Both the position numbers and the translations under genes were made by a program. Positions 43,998 through 52,441 of a stretch of DNA of 63,916 bases are shown one piece after another. Under the pieces are notes generated by a model that searched no databases, was not told where the DNA came from, and saw only the letters and a program-made list of their open reading frames with translations. Source of the DNA: Saprospiraceae bacterium (GTDB lineage: Bacteria; Bacteroidota; Bacteroidia; Chitinophagales; Saprospiraceae); assembly GCA_020629315.1 (NCBI GenBank), contig JAHDDO010000023.1, forward strand, positions 1-63,916. The letters are read 5' to 3'. How positions within the stretch are numbered: position 1 is the first letter of the stretch; the number at the start of each line of letters is the position of its first letter.

Positions 43998-44630
43998 ATG
44001 AAAAACATCGTAGGACTATTCGTAATTAGTGTTCTCTTATTTTCTTGTACTAAAGATGAGCCTCTCGAAAATGAACCACAAGTTGAAAATGAAACTGAAA
44101 CCGAAATCATCCAAAATGGGGATTTCACTGGCACCTTAAAATGTATTGATAATCATCCATTAGTGGGTGTGGAAATGACCCTAACTGATATTGATGGAAA
44201 TCAGCAAACCGTAACTACAGATGCCAATGGCGATTTCAGCTTCCTTGAATTATCAGAACAAGCGTATACAATAAGCTTTGAAGATCCATCCATATATCCA
44301 TACTCAGATGAAGAGTATGTTGCGGCTTATGAAGACTTACAAGATATAGTCTTAGGCGTACGAGCGATGACTAACATAGATCACTTAGCGTATAATTTGG
44401 TGAACTATGAGGATGGCTTGACTTCTTTCGATATGTTATTTATTGAAAAACTGCGAACGGGTGATTATCAGTTGGAAGATATTGACTTCCCTTGGCGTTA
44501 TGTTTTCTCTCATGATATTAATGACAATGCAGCGATTACAGATCAACTTTCCTTTACCTATGTAGAAGATGTGAACTTGGATATTACAGCCATTTTTATT
44601 GGTGATAATGCCGGGATTGCTTGTCAATAA
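43998..44630 (+). CDS. Lipoprotein with carboxypeptidase-regulatory-like domain, paralogue 1
   Basis: I choose the ATG at 43998 (210 residues) because MKNIVGLFVISVLLFSC forms a proper lipoprotein signal; an ATG at 43962 only adds charged residues. After an acidic linker, residues about 45-100 form a regulatory-like beta-sandwich (TLTDIDGNQQTVTTDANGDF, then SFLELSEQAYTI). The C-terminal half carries YEDGLTSFDMLFIEKL and DIDFPWRYVF, resembling the dockerin-like tail of some Bacteroidota surface proteins. It is followed by a paralogue and then by an ECF sigma factor and its partner, so it may be the sensory or regulated lipoprotein of that system. Confidence 0.78.
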   Translation: MKNIVGLFVISVLLFSCTKDEPLENEPQVENETETEIIQNGDFTGTLKCIDNHPLVGVEMTLTDIDGNQQTVTTDANGDFSFLELSEQAYTISFEDPSIYPYSDEEYVAAYEDLQDIVLGVRAMTNIDHLAYNLVNYEDGLTSFDMLFIEKLRTGDYQLEDIDFPWRYVFSHDINDNAAITDQLSFTYVEDVNLDITAIFIGDNAGIACQ

Positions 44631-44639
44631 AAACCACCC

Positions 44640-44669
44640 GCGGCAAGCGTCGATCAAGATGCTTGCCGC
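44640..44669. repeat. Perfect 9-bp stem hairpin between lipoprotein paralogues
   Basis: GCGGCAAGC (44640-44648) pairs with GCTTGCCGC (44661-44669) around a 12-nt loop. There is no T-run after it, so it is more likely a transcript-processing or stability hairpin between the two lipoprotein genes than a strong terminator. Confidence 0.5.
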
Positions 44670-44685
44670 TCCATAACTAGCTATC

Positions 44686-45348
44686 ATGAACAAACTTCTA
44701 CACCTTCTGGCTTTAGCCTTGCTCGTAGTCTCATGCACCAACAATTGTTGTGAGGATGGAACAACGATCGATCAAGACGAAGCCATCACCATCATCAATA
44801 ATAATGATCTTAATGATCCATTATTTTCCGCAAGGATAGAAGGGGAGATGGTCTGCTCAGAATCGGATTATATTGCGCAAACAAACTTGGCAGCTACTAA
44901 TGAATTTGGTTTTGCCTTCGAAACGCAAATGAGCACAGATGGCAGCTTCGCCTTAGGAACCCTCTTTGCTGGACAATACACACTCCGTTTTGATAATCCA
45001 ATCTTACCTACATATACAACTGAAGAATACGAGACTATAATTGCCCGCATAAATGAAATAGTTCTTGGTATGGATACGGCCACGGACATAGAGGAATTAG
45101 CTTTTAATGTTGTCAATTTTGAAGATGGTATTACCTCCTTTGACATGCTCATCTTTATGAAGTTAAAAGATGGGGAGATGACAGTGGATGAAATACCTTT
45201 TCCATGGCGATTTATTATCGAGGACAGCATTGGAACAACTACAGAAATAAGTGATAGCCTATCCATAGTTCTAGCAGAAGAAGCGGTCTTGGATCTCTTA
45301 GTGCGGCCCATATATATAGGAGACAATCAAGGAAAATTTTGTAACTAA
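44686..45348 (+). CDS. Lipoprotein paralogue 2, coupled to ECF sigma gene
   Basis: The 220-residue protein has the lipobox LLVVSC near residue 17. It shares the C-terminal pattern of the preceding gene (NFEDGITSFDMLIFMKLKDG, then EIPFPWRFII, and YIGDNQGKFCN against FIGDNAGIACQ), so the pair arose by tandem duplication. The middle region (SFALGTLFAGQYTLRFDNP) has the same regulatory-like beta-sandwich look. Its stop overlaps the ATG of the sigma factor gene by one base, which makes a functional link to the sigma system likely. Confidence 0.78.
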   Translation: MNKLLHLLALALLVVSCTNNCCEDGTTIDQDEAITIINNNDLNDPLFSARIEGEMVCSESDYIAQTNLAATNEFGFAFETQMSTDGSFALGTLFAGQYTLRFDNPILPTYTTEEYETIIARINEIVLGMDTATDIEELAFNVVNFEDGITSFDMLIFMKLKDGEMTVDEIPFPWRFIIEDSIGTTTEISDSLSIVLAEEAVLDLLVRPIYIGDNQGKFCN

Positions 45349-45890
45349 TGGATCCACTTCAAGAGCGGAATCTTGAAGCCCTGATCCAGCTCGATCGCAA
45401 GGCTTGCCACGAATTGTATGAGAGGTACAAAAGTACCTTCTTTGGTCTATGTTTACGCTACGCGCGAAATCGTTCAGATGCGCAAGATATGTTACAGGAA
45501 GGCTTTGTTGAGATCTTTAAATCAATGAAGTCGTATCAACAGAAAGGCTCTTTTGAAGGCTGGATGAAACGAATTTTAGTTAGGAGCGCCATAGGCTATA
45601 CTAAGAAAGAATACAAATTCAAATTTTCTGAATTGGATGATCTGGAGCTAGGGATTCCAGCGAGCGTCAACCAAAGCTTAGATAGTGAAGATTTACTATC
45701 TGTTATCCATCAAATCCCTGAGAAGTATGCATTGATTTTCAACCTGATCGCTGTGGAAGAATATAAAAGTAAAGAAGTGGCAACATTGTTAGGACTTACG
45801 GATGCCACCGTACGCTCGCAGTATCATCGAGCTAAGGAAATGATCAAAAAAGAATTGATCAAATTAAAAAACCCAATAAAAGTATACTAA
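45348..45890 (+). CDS. RNA polymerase sigma-70 factor, ECF subfamily
   Basis: This 180-residue protein has region 2 (YARNRSDAQDMLQEGFVEIF, about residues 38-57) and region 4 with a helix-turn-helix (EEYKSKEVATLLGLTDATVR, about 143-162). There is no region 3 and no C-terminal extension. The gene is coupled to the lipoprotein before it and is followed 1 bp later by a gene for a probable membrane-spanning anti-sigma factor, forming a four-gene regulatory operon. Confidence 0.93.
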   Translation: MDPLQERNLEALIQLDRKACHELYERYKSTFFGLCLRYARNRSDAQDMLQEGFVEIFKSMKSYQQKGSFEGWMKRILVRSAIGYTKKEYKFKFSELDDLELGIPASVNQSLDSEDLLSVIHQIPEKYALIFNLIAVEEYKSKEVATLLGLTDATVRSQYHRAKEMIKKELIKLKNPIKVY

Positions 45891-45891
45891 T

Positions 45892-47139
45892 ATGGGTATG
45901 GATCTAAATCAATATATCGCCAAACTTAAGGCCTTTACTTCGCAACCTGATGAAGGGGTGTTTGATGAAATATATAGCACCTTGCGTCCTCGCAAAAGAC
46001 GTAGATTTCCCATTTTCATTTTGGGTATCGGAAGTGTTCTTTTAGCTATAGTTTGCATTGCTATAATAATGGACATTGGGCCAAAAGAAAAAAATGCACT
46101 TACAGGCGATGATAAAGGTATACCTCAAGAAACTGAAAGTACAAATGGGAAAAACGAGGAAGTAAAGTGGATGCCGGATACGCCCCATACTAAAAAGCAA
46201 GAAATAAGAAAAGAACGCTATGAAGATCGAAGTCGATTAGGAGTAGAAACTAACCAAATGCCCCTTGATAAAGAAAAACCAAAGGGTTCGCAACCCAGCG
46301 ATAAAGAAGTCAATAGCCAGGCAAAGAAAGAAGATATACGGCCAATAGAAAAAGAAGTAGTGACACAAAATAATGAGGCTCCAGCAATGAAATCGGCGTA
46401 CCGCACAAACCATGATAGCAGTCCAACGGAACCCATAGTCATTGCGGTAGATAGATTATCTAAGCTAAGAGCACAAGGTATAAAAAACACGTCTGCAGAT
46501 ACAACAAGGGAGATGGACTCAGCTATCGCTGGCAAATCAGAACGAAGGGTACATCGCTTGGGTGTTTCTTATCATTGGAGTCAAAGTCAGTATTGTAGAG
46601 GTCAAGAAGCCCAGCGAAGGTCCATCAGAATTCAATATGCTCATCCAATATCAAAGAAGCTATCTCTAGGACTAGCCGTAGGTCATAATGTACTTAGTTA
46701 TCAACGCGAATTAAATAAAAATGAAATAGACGAATATAGGCATACCGATAAATATCCGGCCTTATTTTTCTTGGGGGATCAAGTATCTTCCATTTCTAAT
46801 GAATTACGTTTTCAATCGTTTTTTACCAGTATTAGCTATACACTATTTTCAAGGCAGAGATGGCAGTTTTCCATCTTAGCTGAACAGAGCTTTATGTTTC
46901 GATCAAAGCAAAAATTGAGTTATGCCTTACTAGGCGATCGTCAATATCTTTATGGTCAAAATATACAAGCCATTCTACTAGATCAGACGGCATTGGGAGC
47001 GGTTCTAGACTTTAATATTGTAGCAAGAATGGATCTGCAGTTTGGGGCTCAGTACGGCTATAATCTCCAATTTATTGGTATTGAGAAAGAAAAGTACTCA
47101 GGAGTTTCCACACATGTTGCTTTGTTTTGGCGGTGGTGA
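45892..47139 (+). CDS. Probable dual-membrane-spanning anti-sigma factor (cytosolic tail plus outer-membrane barrel)
   Basis: This 415-residue protein has no signal peptide. It has a cytosolic segment (1-34), a basic RPRKRRRFP, one membrane helix at about 39-61 (IFILGIGSVLLAIVCIAIIM), a hydrophilic Lys/Glu/Pro-rich linker (about 62-210), and a C-terminal region with alternating beta strands ending in VALFWRW, like an outer-membrane barrel. This is the architecture described for the Dma (dual membrane-spanning anti-sigma) proteins of Bacteroides. The position right after an ECF sigma gene fits. Its cytosolic tail would hold the sigma factor while the barrel senses the outer membrane. Confidence 0.78.
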   Translation: MGMDLNQYIAKLKAFTSQPDEGVFDEIYSTLRPRKRRRFPIFILGIGSVLLAIVCIAIIMDIGPKEKNALTGDDKGIPQETESTNGKNEEVKWMPDTPHTKKQEIRKERYEDRSRLGVETNQMPLDKEKPKGSQPSDKEVNSQAKKEDIRPIEKEVVTQNNEAPAMKSAYRTNHDSSPTEPIVIAVDRLSKLRAQGIKNTSADTTREMDSAIAGKSERRVHRLGVSYHWSQSQYCRGQEAQRRSIRIQYAHPISKKLSLGLAVGHNVLSYQRELNKNEIDEYRHTDKYPALFFLGDQVSSISNELRFQSFFTSISYTLFSRQRWQFSILAEQSFMFRSKQKLSYALLGDRQYLYGQNIQAILLDQTALGAVLDFNIVARMDLQFGAQYGYNLQFIGIEKEKYSGVSTHVALFWRW

Positions 47140-47202
47140 TGATGTGAACAAAAAAAGAAATGGGATTGATATTTACAGCTGAGTTTTTCAGATGTTTTTT
47201 AA

Positions 47203-47210
47203 TAAATTTG
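47203..47210 (+). promoter_or_regulatory. Possible -7 element TAAATTTG before the histidine kinase gene
   Basis: TAAATTTG fits TAnnTTTG and lies 46 bp before the ATG at 47256. No convincing -33 TTG is seen at standard spacing. It may drive the kinase-MscS pair. Confidence 0.3.
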
Positions 47211-47255
47211 GGTAGATGCCTATCAGACTTACTTTTTTAAAGTAATTCTAACTAA

Positions 47256-48239
47256 ATGAATGCAGCAAAACCAAGATTTAATGCCAAAGATCTGGAAATA
47301 CTAATTAGAAACACGCCTGCAGCTGTTGCTATGTTCAATAAGAAAATGCAGTACATGGCATATAGTGATCGTTGGTTAAAAGATTATAAGGTAAAGGAAG
47401 AAAATATTCTTGGCTATTCTCATTATGATGTTTTTCCCGATTTATTAGAAAGATGGAAAGACGATCACAGACGAGTACTTCAGGGTGAAATTATAAAGAA
47501 AGCAGAGGATCATTGGCAAAGAGAAGATGGCACGGACATATATAACAAGTATGAATTGCATCCGTGGCGAGACGAAAAAGGTGACATTCAAGGTCTTATT
47601 ATGTTTACTGAAGTTATTACTGAACAAGTTCAAGCAAGAAAGGAACTTGAAAAGTCTAGGGAAAATATTGCCTTAGCCATTGAACTAGAAAAAAAGTTTC
47701 TTGCGCAAGAATTGCACGATGGATTGGGACAAGAATTGATTTTACTTTCTATGGATCAACGGTTGACCTCAGATGTAAAGGATAGAGTAAAAAACATAAT
47801 CGAAAATTTACGCCATACATGTCGAGGAATGGTTCCTAAACGTCTCATTGATGGTGGCTTAAAGCGAGCCGTTGAGGGTCTTATGGATAACTTGAATTTA
47901 ATAGGAAAAGTATATTACACAGGCATCATAGATAACAAAGTCAATGATTTACCTGATGCCTTATCCATTGACCTATTTAGGGTTGTACAAGAGATAACCA
48001 ATAATATCCTTAAACATTCGGGAGCCATTTCTGCAAGACTTGCCATAGAGGTTTTTGAAGATGAAGTTCGAATTGAACATTTTGATAATGGAAAGGAGTT
48101 TGACTACCATAATAAATTGAATGATGAAAAAAGTTTTGGATTAATTTCTATGCGAAATAGAATACTAAGGCATAATGGAAACATTCAATATAACACTCAT
48201 CCACTAAAAAATGTGTACAATATCGTGTTTAAGCTATAA
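47256..48239 (+). CDS. Cytosolic PAS-domain sensor histidine kinase (HisKA_3 type)
   Basis: This 327-residue protein has no membrane segments. Residues about 15-125 are a PAS/PAC domain (MFNKKMQYMAYSDRWLKDY, REDGTDIYNKYELHPWRDEK). A short coiled coil leads to the dimerisation/phosphoacceptor helix ELHDGLGQELILLS, with His near residue 153. The ATPase follows (FRVVQEITNNILKHSGA N-box, EHFDNGKEFD, KSFGLISMRNRIL). This is the NarL/DesK-type kinase layout. No response regulator gene adjoins it; the next gene, 7 bp on, is an MscS channel. The signal is unknown. Confidence 0.9.
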   Translation: MNAAKPRFNAKDLEILIRNTPAAVAMFNKKMQYMAYSDRWLKDYKVKEENILGYSHYDVFPDLLERWKDDHRRVLQGEIIKKAEDHWQREDGTDIYNKYELHPWRDEKGDIQGLIMFTEVITEQVQARKELEKSRENIALAIELEKKFLAQELHDGLGQELILLSMDQRLTSDVKDRVKNIIENLRHTCRGMVPKRLIDGGLKRAVEGLMDNLNLIGKVYYTGIIDNKVNDLPDALSIDLFRVVQEITNNILKHSGAISARLAIEVFEDEVRIEHFDNGKEFDYHNKLNDEKSFGLISMRNRILRHNGNIQYNTHPLKNVYNIVFKL

Positions 48240-48246
48240 TACATAA

Positions 48247-49101
48247 ATGGAAAAGTATATTGAAATTGTAATACTAGTCGTAGTTAGTTTTTCTCTAGCT
48301 TGGCTGTTCTCCTTTCTGCTGAGACGAATGGTTGATTTCTTTATTAAAAGGAATAGTAAGCAACTAAATGCTGACCCCACTAATTTTATATTCATTAAAA
48401 ACTCCATCAGCTTCATTTGTTACAGCTTTGCTTTATTTTGGGTATTCAGTAAAATACCCTATTTTAAAAACTTGGGTACAGCCCTCTTTGCCAGTGCTGG
48501 TGTTTTAGCAGCGATTATTGGTTTTGCATCACAAAAGGCCTTTTCAAATATTATTGGAGGCATATTCATTCTCATATTTAAACCCTTCAGAGTAGGTGAC
48601 AGAATTGAAATTTCTAATGGCAGAAAAGGAATTGTAGAAGAAATTACACTCAGGCATACTGTAATCAAAGACTATGAGTTTCGAAGAATCGTCATTCCCA
48701 ATAGTCACATGAGTGATGATACCATTATTAATAGCAGCATTACTGATAAAAGGATCCGAAAGCATATTGAATTTGAGCTAGCCTATGATACTGATATAGA
48801 AAAAGCGGAAGAAATTATTAGACGATGTATAACACAACATGCATTATTTATTGATGGTAGAACCAAAGAAGCTATTAAAGAAGGCAATGAAATTGTTCCT
48901 ATAAAATGGGTTAAATTAGGATCATCAGGAATAACACTTCGTGCGTTTGTGTGGACGTCTGATTTTGACACAGCTAATGAGCTAAGTTGGGACGTATTTA
49001 AAGCAGTTAAGTTAGAGTTCGACGAGCATGACATTGAAATTCCATACGCCTACCAGAATGTTATTGTGCATAATGCTACGAATAGTAAGCAGTCGAACTA
49101 A
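48247..49101 (+). CDS. MscS-family mechanosensitive channel 1
   Basis: This 284-residue protein has membrane helices at about 3-28, 52-75 and 80-110. The pore helix region reads ALFASAGVLAAIIGFASQKA, followed by FSNIIGGIFILIFKPFRVGD, then the beta domain (RIEISNGRKGIVEEITLRHT, RIVIPNSHMSDD). Channels of this family open under membrane tension to release solutes after osmotic downshock. It lies 7 bp after the kinase gene. A second MscS gene lies at 52442. Confidence 0.93.
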   Translation: MEKYIEIVILVVVSFSLAWLFSFLLRRMVDFFIKRNSKQLNADPTNFIFIKNSISFICYSFALFWVFSKIPYFKNLGTALFASAGVLAAIIGFASQKAFSNIIGGIFILIFKPFRVGDRIEISNGRKGIVEEITLRHTVIKDYEFRRIVIPNSHMSDDTIINSSITDKRIRKHIEFELAYDTDIEKAEEIIRRCITQHALFIDGRTKEAIKEGNEIVPIKWVKLGSSGITLRAFVWTSDFDTANELSWDVFKAVKLEFDEHDIEIPYAYQNVIVHNATNSKQSN

Positions 49102-49179
49102 AACAATTTGCTTGTCAGGACGTTTTATTTACGTCTGCAATCGTCACTCCGTTTTTTTATTTTCATTAAAATTATACCT

Positions 49180-49698
49180 ATGAAGTATATCATAATAGTA
49201 GCAAGCGTGCTATGCTTATTCTCGTGTGATTCGATTAACAAATTAACTGAATTTGAATATAGTATAAATGATCAAGTGACAATACCATCTTCCATTCCAT
49301 TACAATTACCTTTTAGTATTAATTCGCCTGATGTTGAAACTAATTCAACGGCTACTTTTGAGTCAAACGATACAAGAAAAGATTTAATTAAAGAAATCAA
49401 ACTTATAGAATTAGTTTTATCAGTAGAACAACCCGATGAGCAAGATTTTAGCTTTTTAGAGTCTATTGGGGTTTTTATTTCTGCAGATGATTTACCTGAG
49501 GTCGAACTTGCATCACAACAAACGGTAGACATGAACTCTAGATCAATTCAGTTAGAAACTACCGGCACTGATTTTACAGAATACCTAAGTAAAGAACGAA
49601 TAGATATTAGGGTTAATACAATTACTGATGAACTCATAACGCAAGATATCGGAATTGATATGGATATAACGTTTTTAGTTTCTGCAAGCCCTTTATAG
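49180..49698 (+). CDS. Small lipoprotein of unknown function
   Basis: I choose the ATG at 49180 (172 residues), as MKYIIIVASVLCLFSC is a clear lipoprotein signal. The rest is a beta-rich, acidic protein with no family I recognise. Motifs such as LIKEIKLIELVLSVEQPDEQ and VNTITDELITQDIGIDMDIT suggest a single beta-sandwich domain. It is 78 bp after MscS 1 and ends in a hairpin that overlaps the stop codon, so it probably closes that transcript. Confidence 0.7.
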   Translation: MKYIIIVASVLCLFSCDSINKLTEFEYSINDQVTIPSSIPLQLPFSINSPDVETNSTATFESNDTRKDLIKEIKLIELVLSVEQPDEQDFSFLESIGVFISADDLPEVELASQQTVDMNSRSIQLETTGTDFTEYLSKERIDIRVNTITDELITQDIGIDMDITFLVSASPL

Positions 49699-49703
49699 GG
49701 CTT
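49686..49703 (+). terminator. Hairpin overlapping the stop codon of the small lipoprotein gene
   Basis: AAGCCCT pairs with AGGGCTT around TTAT, followed by GTTTATT. The stop codon lies in the hairpin. It is a likely intrinsic terminator. Confidence 0.55.
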
Positions 49704-49753
49704 GTTTATTAAAAAGCGAAAGCACGTTTTTACCAATGCGTTGATTTCCCTCT

Positions 49754-49784
49754 TGTAGCATCTTTTTAGTAAAAAGATGCTACA
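49754..49784. terminator. Perfect 14-bp stem hairpin upstream of dps
   Basis: TGTAGCATCTTTTT (49754-49767) is the exact inverse of AAAAAGATGCTACA (49771-49784) with a 3-nt loop AGT. It lies in the 246-bp gap between the lipoprotein and Dps genes. The A/T run at the loop end is unusual for a plain terminator. The rest of the gap shows nothing recognisable. Confidence 0.5.
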
Positions 49785-49944
49785 ACTTTGAACCATTATC
49801 CTTCTTTCTATGTTATAAAGGTGTGATTATCAAAGAAATATATTTTTTCTCTCTCCGAGAATTGTCTGTTAATTAAGCGCAGCTAGGGCTATTCTACAAG
49901 CCTTATTGTCTTTTCCCATTTCTTTAATTATTTAAAATCACACT

Positions 49945-50442
49945 ATGAATTATCTAGGTATAGATGTCAAAGAATTGGCATCGGTAGCAACTCAGCTTAA
50001 TAAATTATTAGCAAATTTTAATATCTATTATCAAAACTTGCGCAGTTTTCACTGGCATGTTAGAGGAAGAAGTTTTTTCGATTTACATCAACTATTTGAG
50101 GATTATTACAATAATGCAAAGATTCAAATAGATCAAATCGCAGAACGGATTTTAACAATTGGCCATAAACCTGATGGCAGTTTATATAAATACTTAGCGA
50201 ATGCCAATATTGAAGAATCTAGGGATGTTCTTCAAGATTATGAAATGGCAAGACACATTCTCTATAACCAGTCCGAAATAATCAAGATAATGCGAGTTGT
50301 AATTTCTGAGGCCTCTCAGGCCAATGATGAAGGTACAGTAGACTTGATTTCTAGTATGTTGGCAAGTATAGAAAAAGAAGCATGGTTATTACACACTTGG
50401 CAATTAAGAAGAAAAGAAGGTTTTTTAAAAACGTTAAAATAG
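49945..50442 (+). CDS. dps: Dps/ferritin-like DNA-protecting protein
   Basis: The 165-residue protein has the Dps pattern NIYYQNLRSFHWHVRGRSFF, then DLHQLFEDYYNNAKIQIDQI and AERILTIGHKPDGSL. The His in FHWHV and the Asp and Glu in the following helix build the ferroxidase site between subunits. It forms 12-mers that store iron and guard DNA from peroxide. It starts a run of stress genes; the baeRF-like gene begins 5 bp after its stop. Confidence 0.92.
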   Translation: MNYLGIDVKELASVATQLNKLLANFNIYYQNLRSFHWHVRGRSFFDLHQLFEDYYNNAKIQIDQIAERILTIGHKPDGSLYKYLANANIEESRDVLQDYEMARHILYNQSEIIKIMRVVISEASQANDEGTVDLISSMLASIEKEAWLLHTWQLRRKEGFLKTLK

Positions 50443-50447
50443 AGAAT

Positions 50448-51497
50448 ATGAAAGCAAGTATAAAGAACATTTTAAAATACACAGGATTTCCAGCAATAAG
50501 TATCTATATACCTACTGAAGCAGTAGGCGATCCCAATGTAAATCGCATTAGATGGAAAAACGAAATAGCGAAGGTTAAAACAAAGTTGGTGAATAAAGAT
50601 TTTCTAAAGATGTCCATTTTGAAAGAAGCGGAAAAATTAGAAAATGATATATCATTTTGGCAAAATCAATCTTCAGCTTTGGTTGGGTATTTCAGCCATG
50701 ATATAGCCGAAACATTCGCTCTAGATAATAAAATAACACCTCAGAATTATGTTATGGATTTTTTCGTCATGGCGCCACATTTAGTTGATATATCTCAACG
50801 AAAAGCTTTTTTCTTATTAACCGTAAGCCGTAATCAAGTAAAATTATTTAGAAATGATGATGTAACTGGGGAATTACAAACGATTAAAGATTTTTCCCTA
50901 CCTGACCTAAATGACACCCTTAACCTTGATATTCAAAAGGAGACGCTCCACGGAGCAAAAGGTACACAATCATCGACGAATAATTTTAAAGATAAATTAG
51001 ATGTGAGATTAGTACAGTTCTTTAAAATAATAGACGATCAACTGATAGCCTTTTTAGCTAAAGAAGAAGCACCTTTAATCTTCGCTGGTGTAGAAGGTTA
51101 TTTCGAATTGTTTAAAGAAATTTCATCTTATAAAAATATAGCCAAAGAACACATTTTAGGAAATGTAGATAATTTGACTACACATGAATTGAATGAAAAA
51201 GTAAAAAAGCTAGAAATCGAGAAGCTTGACAATGAATCCAGTACGGAAAATCAATTCTCCAAAATGGATATTGAAAATAGATGGATTGACAAGCTAGCCA
51301 GAGTACAATTGCTTAGTGAAGCACAAGGAGTTGAAACATTGTTTCTAGCAAAAACATTTCATCAAAGTCCAATTACAATGGCTTCAGAAAAAATTATAAG
51401 AAATAGTATAGAGAATAATGTGGAAATAAAACTAAATAATCAGGTTAGTACTTTAGCTTGTAAGACTAAGTACCCGATAAATGAACATGTGTTCTAA
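50448..51497 (+). CDS. baeRF-family protein (archaeo-eukaryotic release-factor-like)
   Basis: I choose the ATG at 50448 (349 residues); an earlier frame start at 50382 overlaps dps. The start FPAISIYIPTEAVGDPNVNR is the typical baeRF opening (phi-SIYLPT). FFLLTVSRNQVKLFRND and LIFAGVEGYFELFKEISSYK also match. Family members share the peptide-release-factor eRF1 domain 2/3 fold and have been proposed to act on stalled ribosomes. The gene sits between dps and a Usp-like gene, a context repeatedly seen for stress operons. Confidence 0.78.
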   Translation: MKASIKNILKYTGFPAISIYIPTEAVGDPNVNRIRWKNEIAKVKTKLVNKDFLKMSILKEAEKLENDISFWQNQSSALVGYFSHDIAETFALDNKITPQNYVMDFFVMAPHLVDISQRKAFFLLTVSRNQVKLFRNDDVTGELQTIKDFSLPDLNDTLNLDIQKETLHGAKGTQSSTNNFKDKLDVRLVQFFKIIDDQLIAFLAKEEAPLIFAGVEGYFELFKEISSYKNIAKEHILGNVDNLTTHELNEKVKKLEIEKLDNESSTENQFSKMDIENRWIDKLARVQLLSEAQGVETLFLAKTFHQSPITMASEKIIRNSIENNVEIKLNNQVSTLACKTKYPINEHVF

Positions 51498-51548
51498 TCT
51501 TTTATAGTAGGAGATCATTTTTGTTTTACTAACTATAAAAAGAATATT

Positions 51549-52370
51549 ATGCACACAAAAAAAATAAAAGTAACACCGCCTGCATTATTTAATAATGCAA
51601 ACACATATTTACAGTTTATCTCTAAACTTTTAAAAGATAAAAATATTGCAGTTGATTTAATACAGTCCATACCTCTATTAGTAAAGAATAATACACCAGC
51701 TGAAGTACTGGGAGAGGGTATTTCTTATCCTCAGTCTTTCATACACGAGAAGATGATTGCAGTACATGAAGAAAACATCATGAAAGTCTTGGATTACCTT
51801 GCCTTACAGGGAATATCTACAGGATATTCAATAAATGTTCATGAAGATCCTAATAGGATACATTCAGGTAAGCAAGATTTAAATGATGCACTTTTATGGA
51901 CTGTCGAAGTTTCAAGTAATTACAATTTATGGAATGAAATTTTTGGAACTGTTGAAACCGAATTAGCCAAAGATATAGACATTCCTTGTCTGTGTATTCC
52001 TTCTGATTATATCTACAAAAAGCCCGAAACACTACTCATTTTTTGTCAAAATTATAATTCAATTGTGGATCATATTCCCATTACTATCCTAAATGAGTTT
52101 AATATAAAACCAATCCTAATTTGTGAAGATCAACAAATTAGCGACCATAGTATAAAAGCAAGTCTGAATCTATTACCACTACATAATCGGGCTGATTTTA
52201 TTCGTTTTAGTGATTTTGATGATGAAGTAGCGATAAAATCAATGATTGATAAAATAAATCCTACTTGGATTGCTTACAAGAATTTTGATAAAGGGCTATT
52301 TGATCGTCCATTCACTTTTAACACAAATCAATGTATTCTTGAATCCGACAGACCTATTTTAATTCTATAA
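51549..52370 (+). CDS. Possible tandem universal-stress-protein-like protein
   Basis: The 273-residue protein has no strong motif. Two alpha/beta halves can be made out, the second with PETLLIFCQNYNSIVDHIPI and INPTWIAYKNFDKGLFDRPF, the latter like the ATP-loop end of UspA repeats. Position after dps and baeRF and before MscS 2 and TrkH fits a stress role. I give it as a divergent UspA-like protein with low certainty. It has no membrane segment or signal peptide. Confidence 0.45.
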   Translation: MHTKKIKVTPPALFNNANTYLQFISKLLKDKNIAVDLIQSIPLLVKNNTPAEVLGEGISYPQSFIHEKMIAVHEENIMKVLDYLALQGISTGYSINVHEDPNRIHSGKQDLNDALLWTVEVSSNYNLWNEIFGTVETELAKDIDIPCLCIPSDYIYKKPETLLIFCQNYNSIVDHIPITILNEFNIKPILICEDQQISDHSIKASLNLLPLHNRADFIRFSDFDDEVAIKSMIDKINPTWIAYKNFDKGLFDRPFTFNTNQCILESDRPILIL

Positions 52371-52441
52371 TATTCGAATGCTTTAGATTTTATTTAATTG
52401 GAGATTACTGAAAATCCGGAAAAGAGTAAGTAAAAGTAAAA

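Noticed and set aside
44868..45326. 152-residue minus-strand frame
   Set aside because: It is antisense to a lipoprotein gene with clear signal and paralogue, and has no family pattern.
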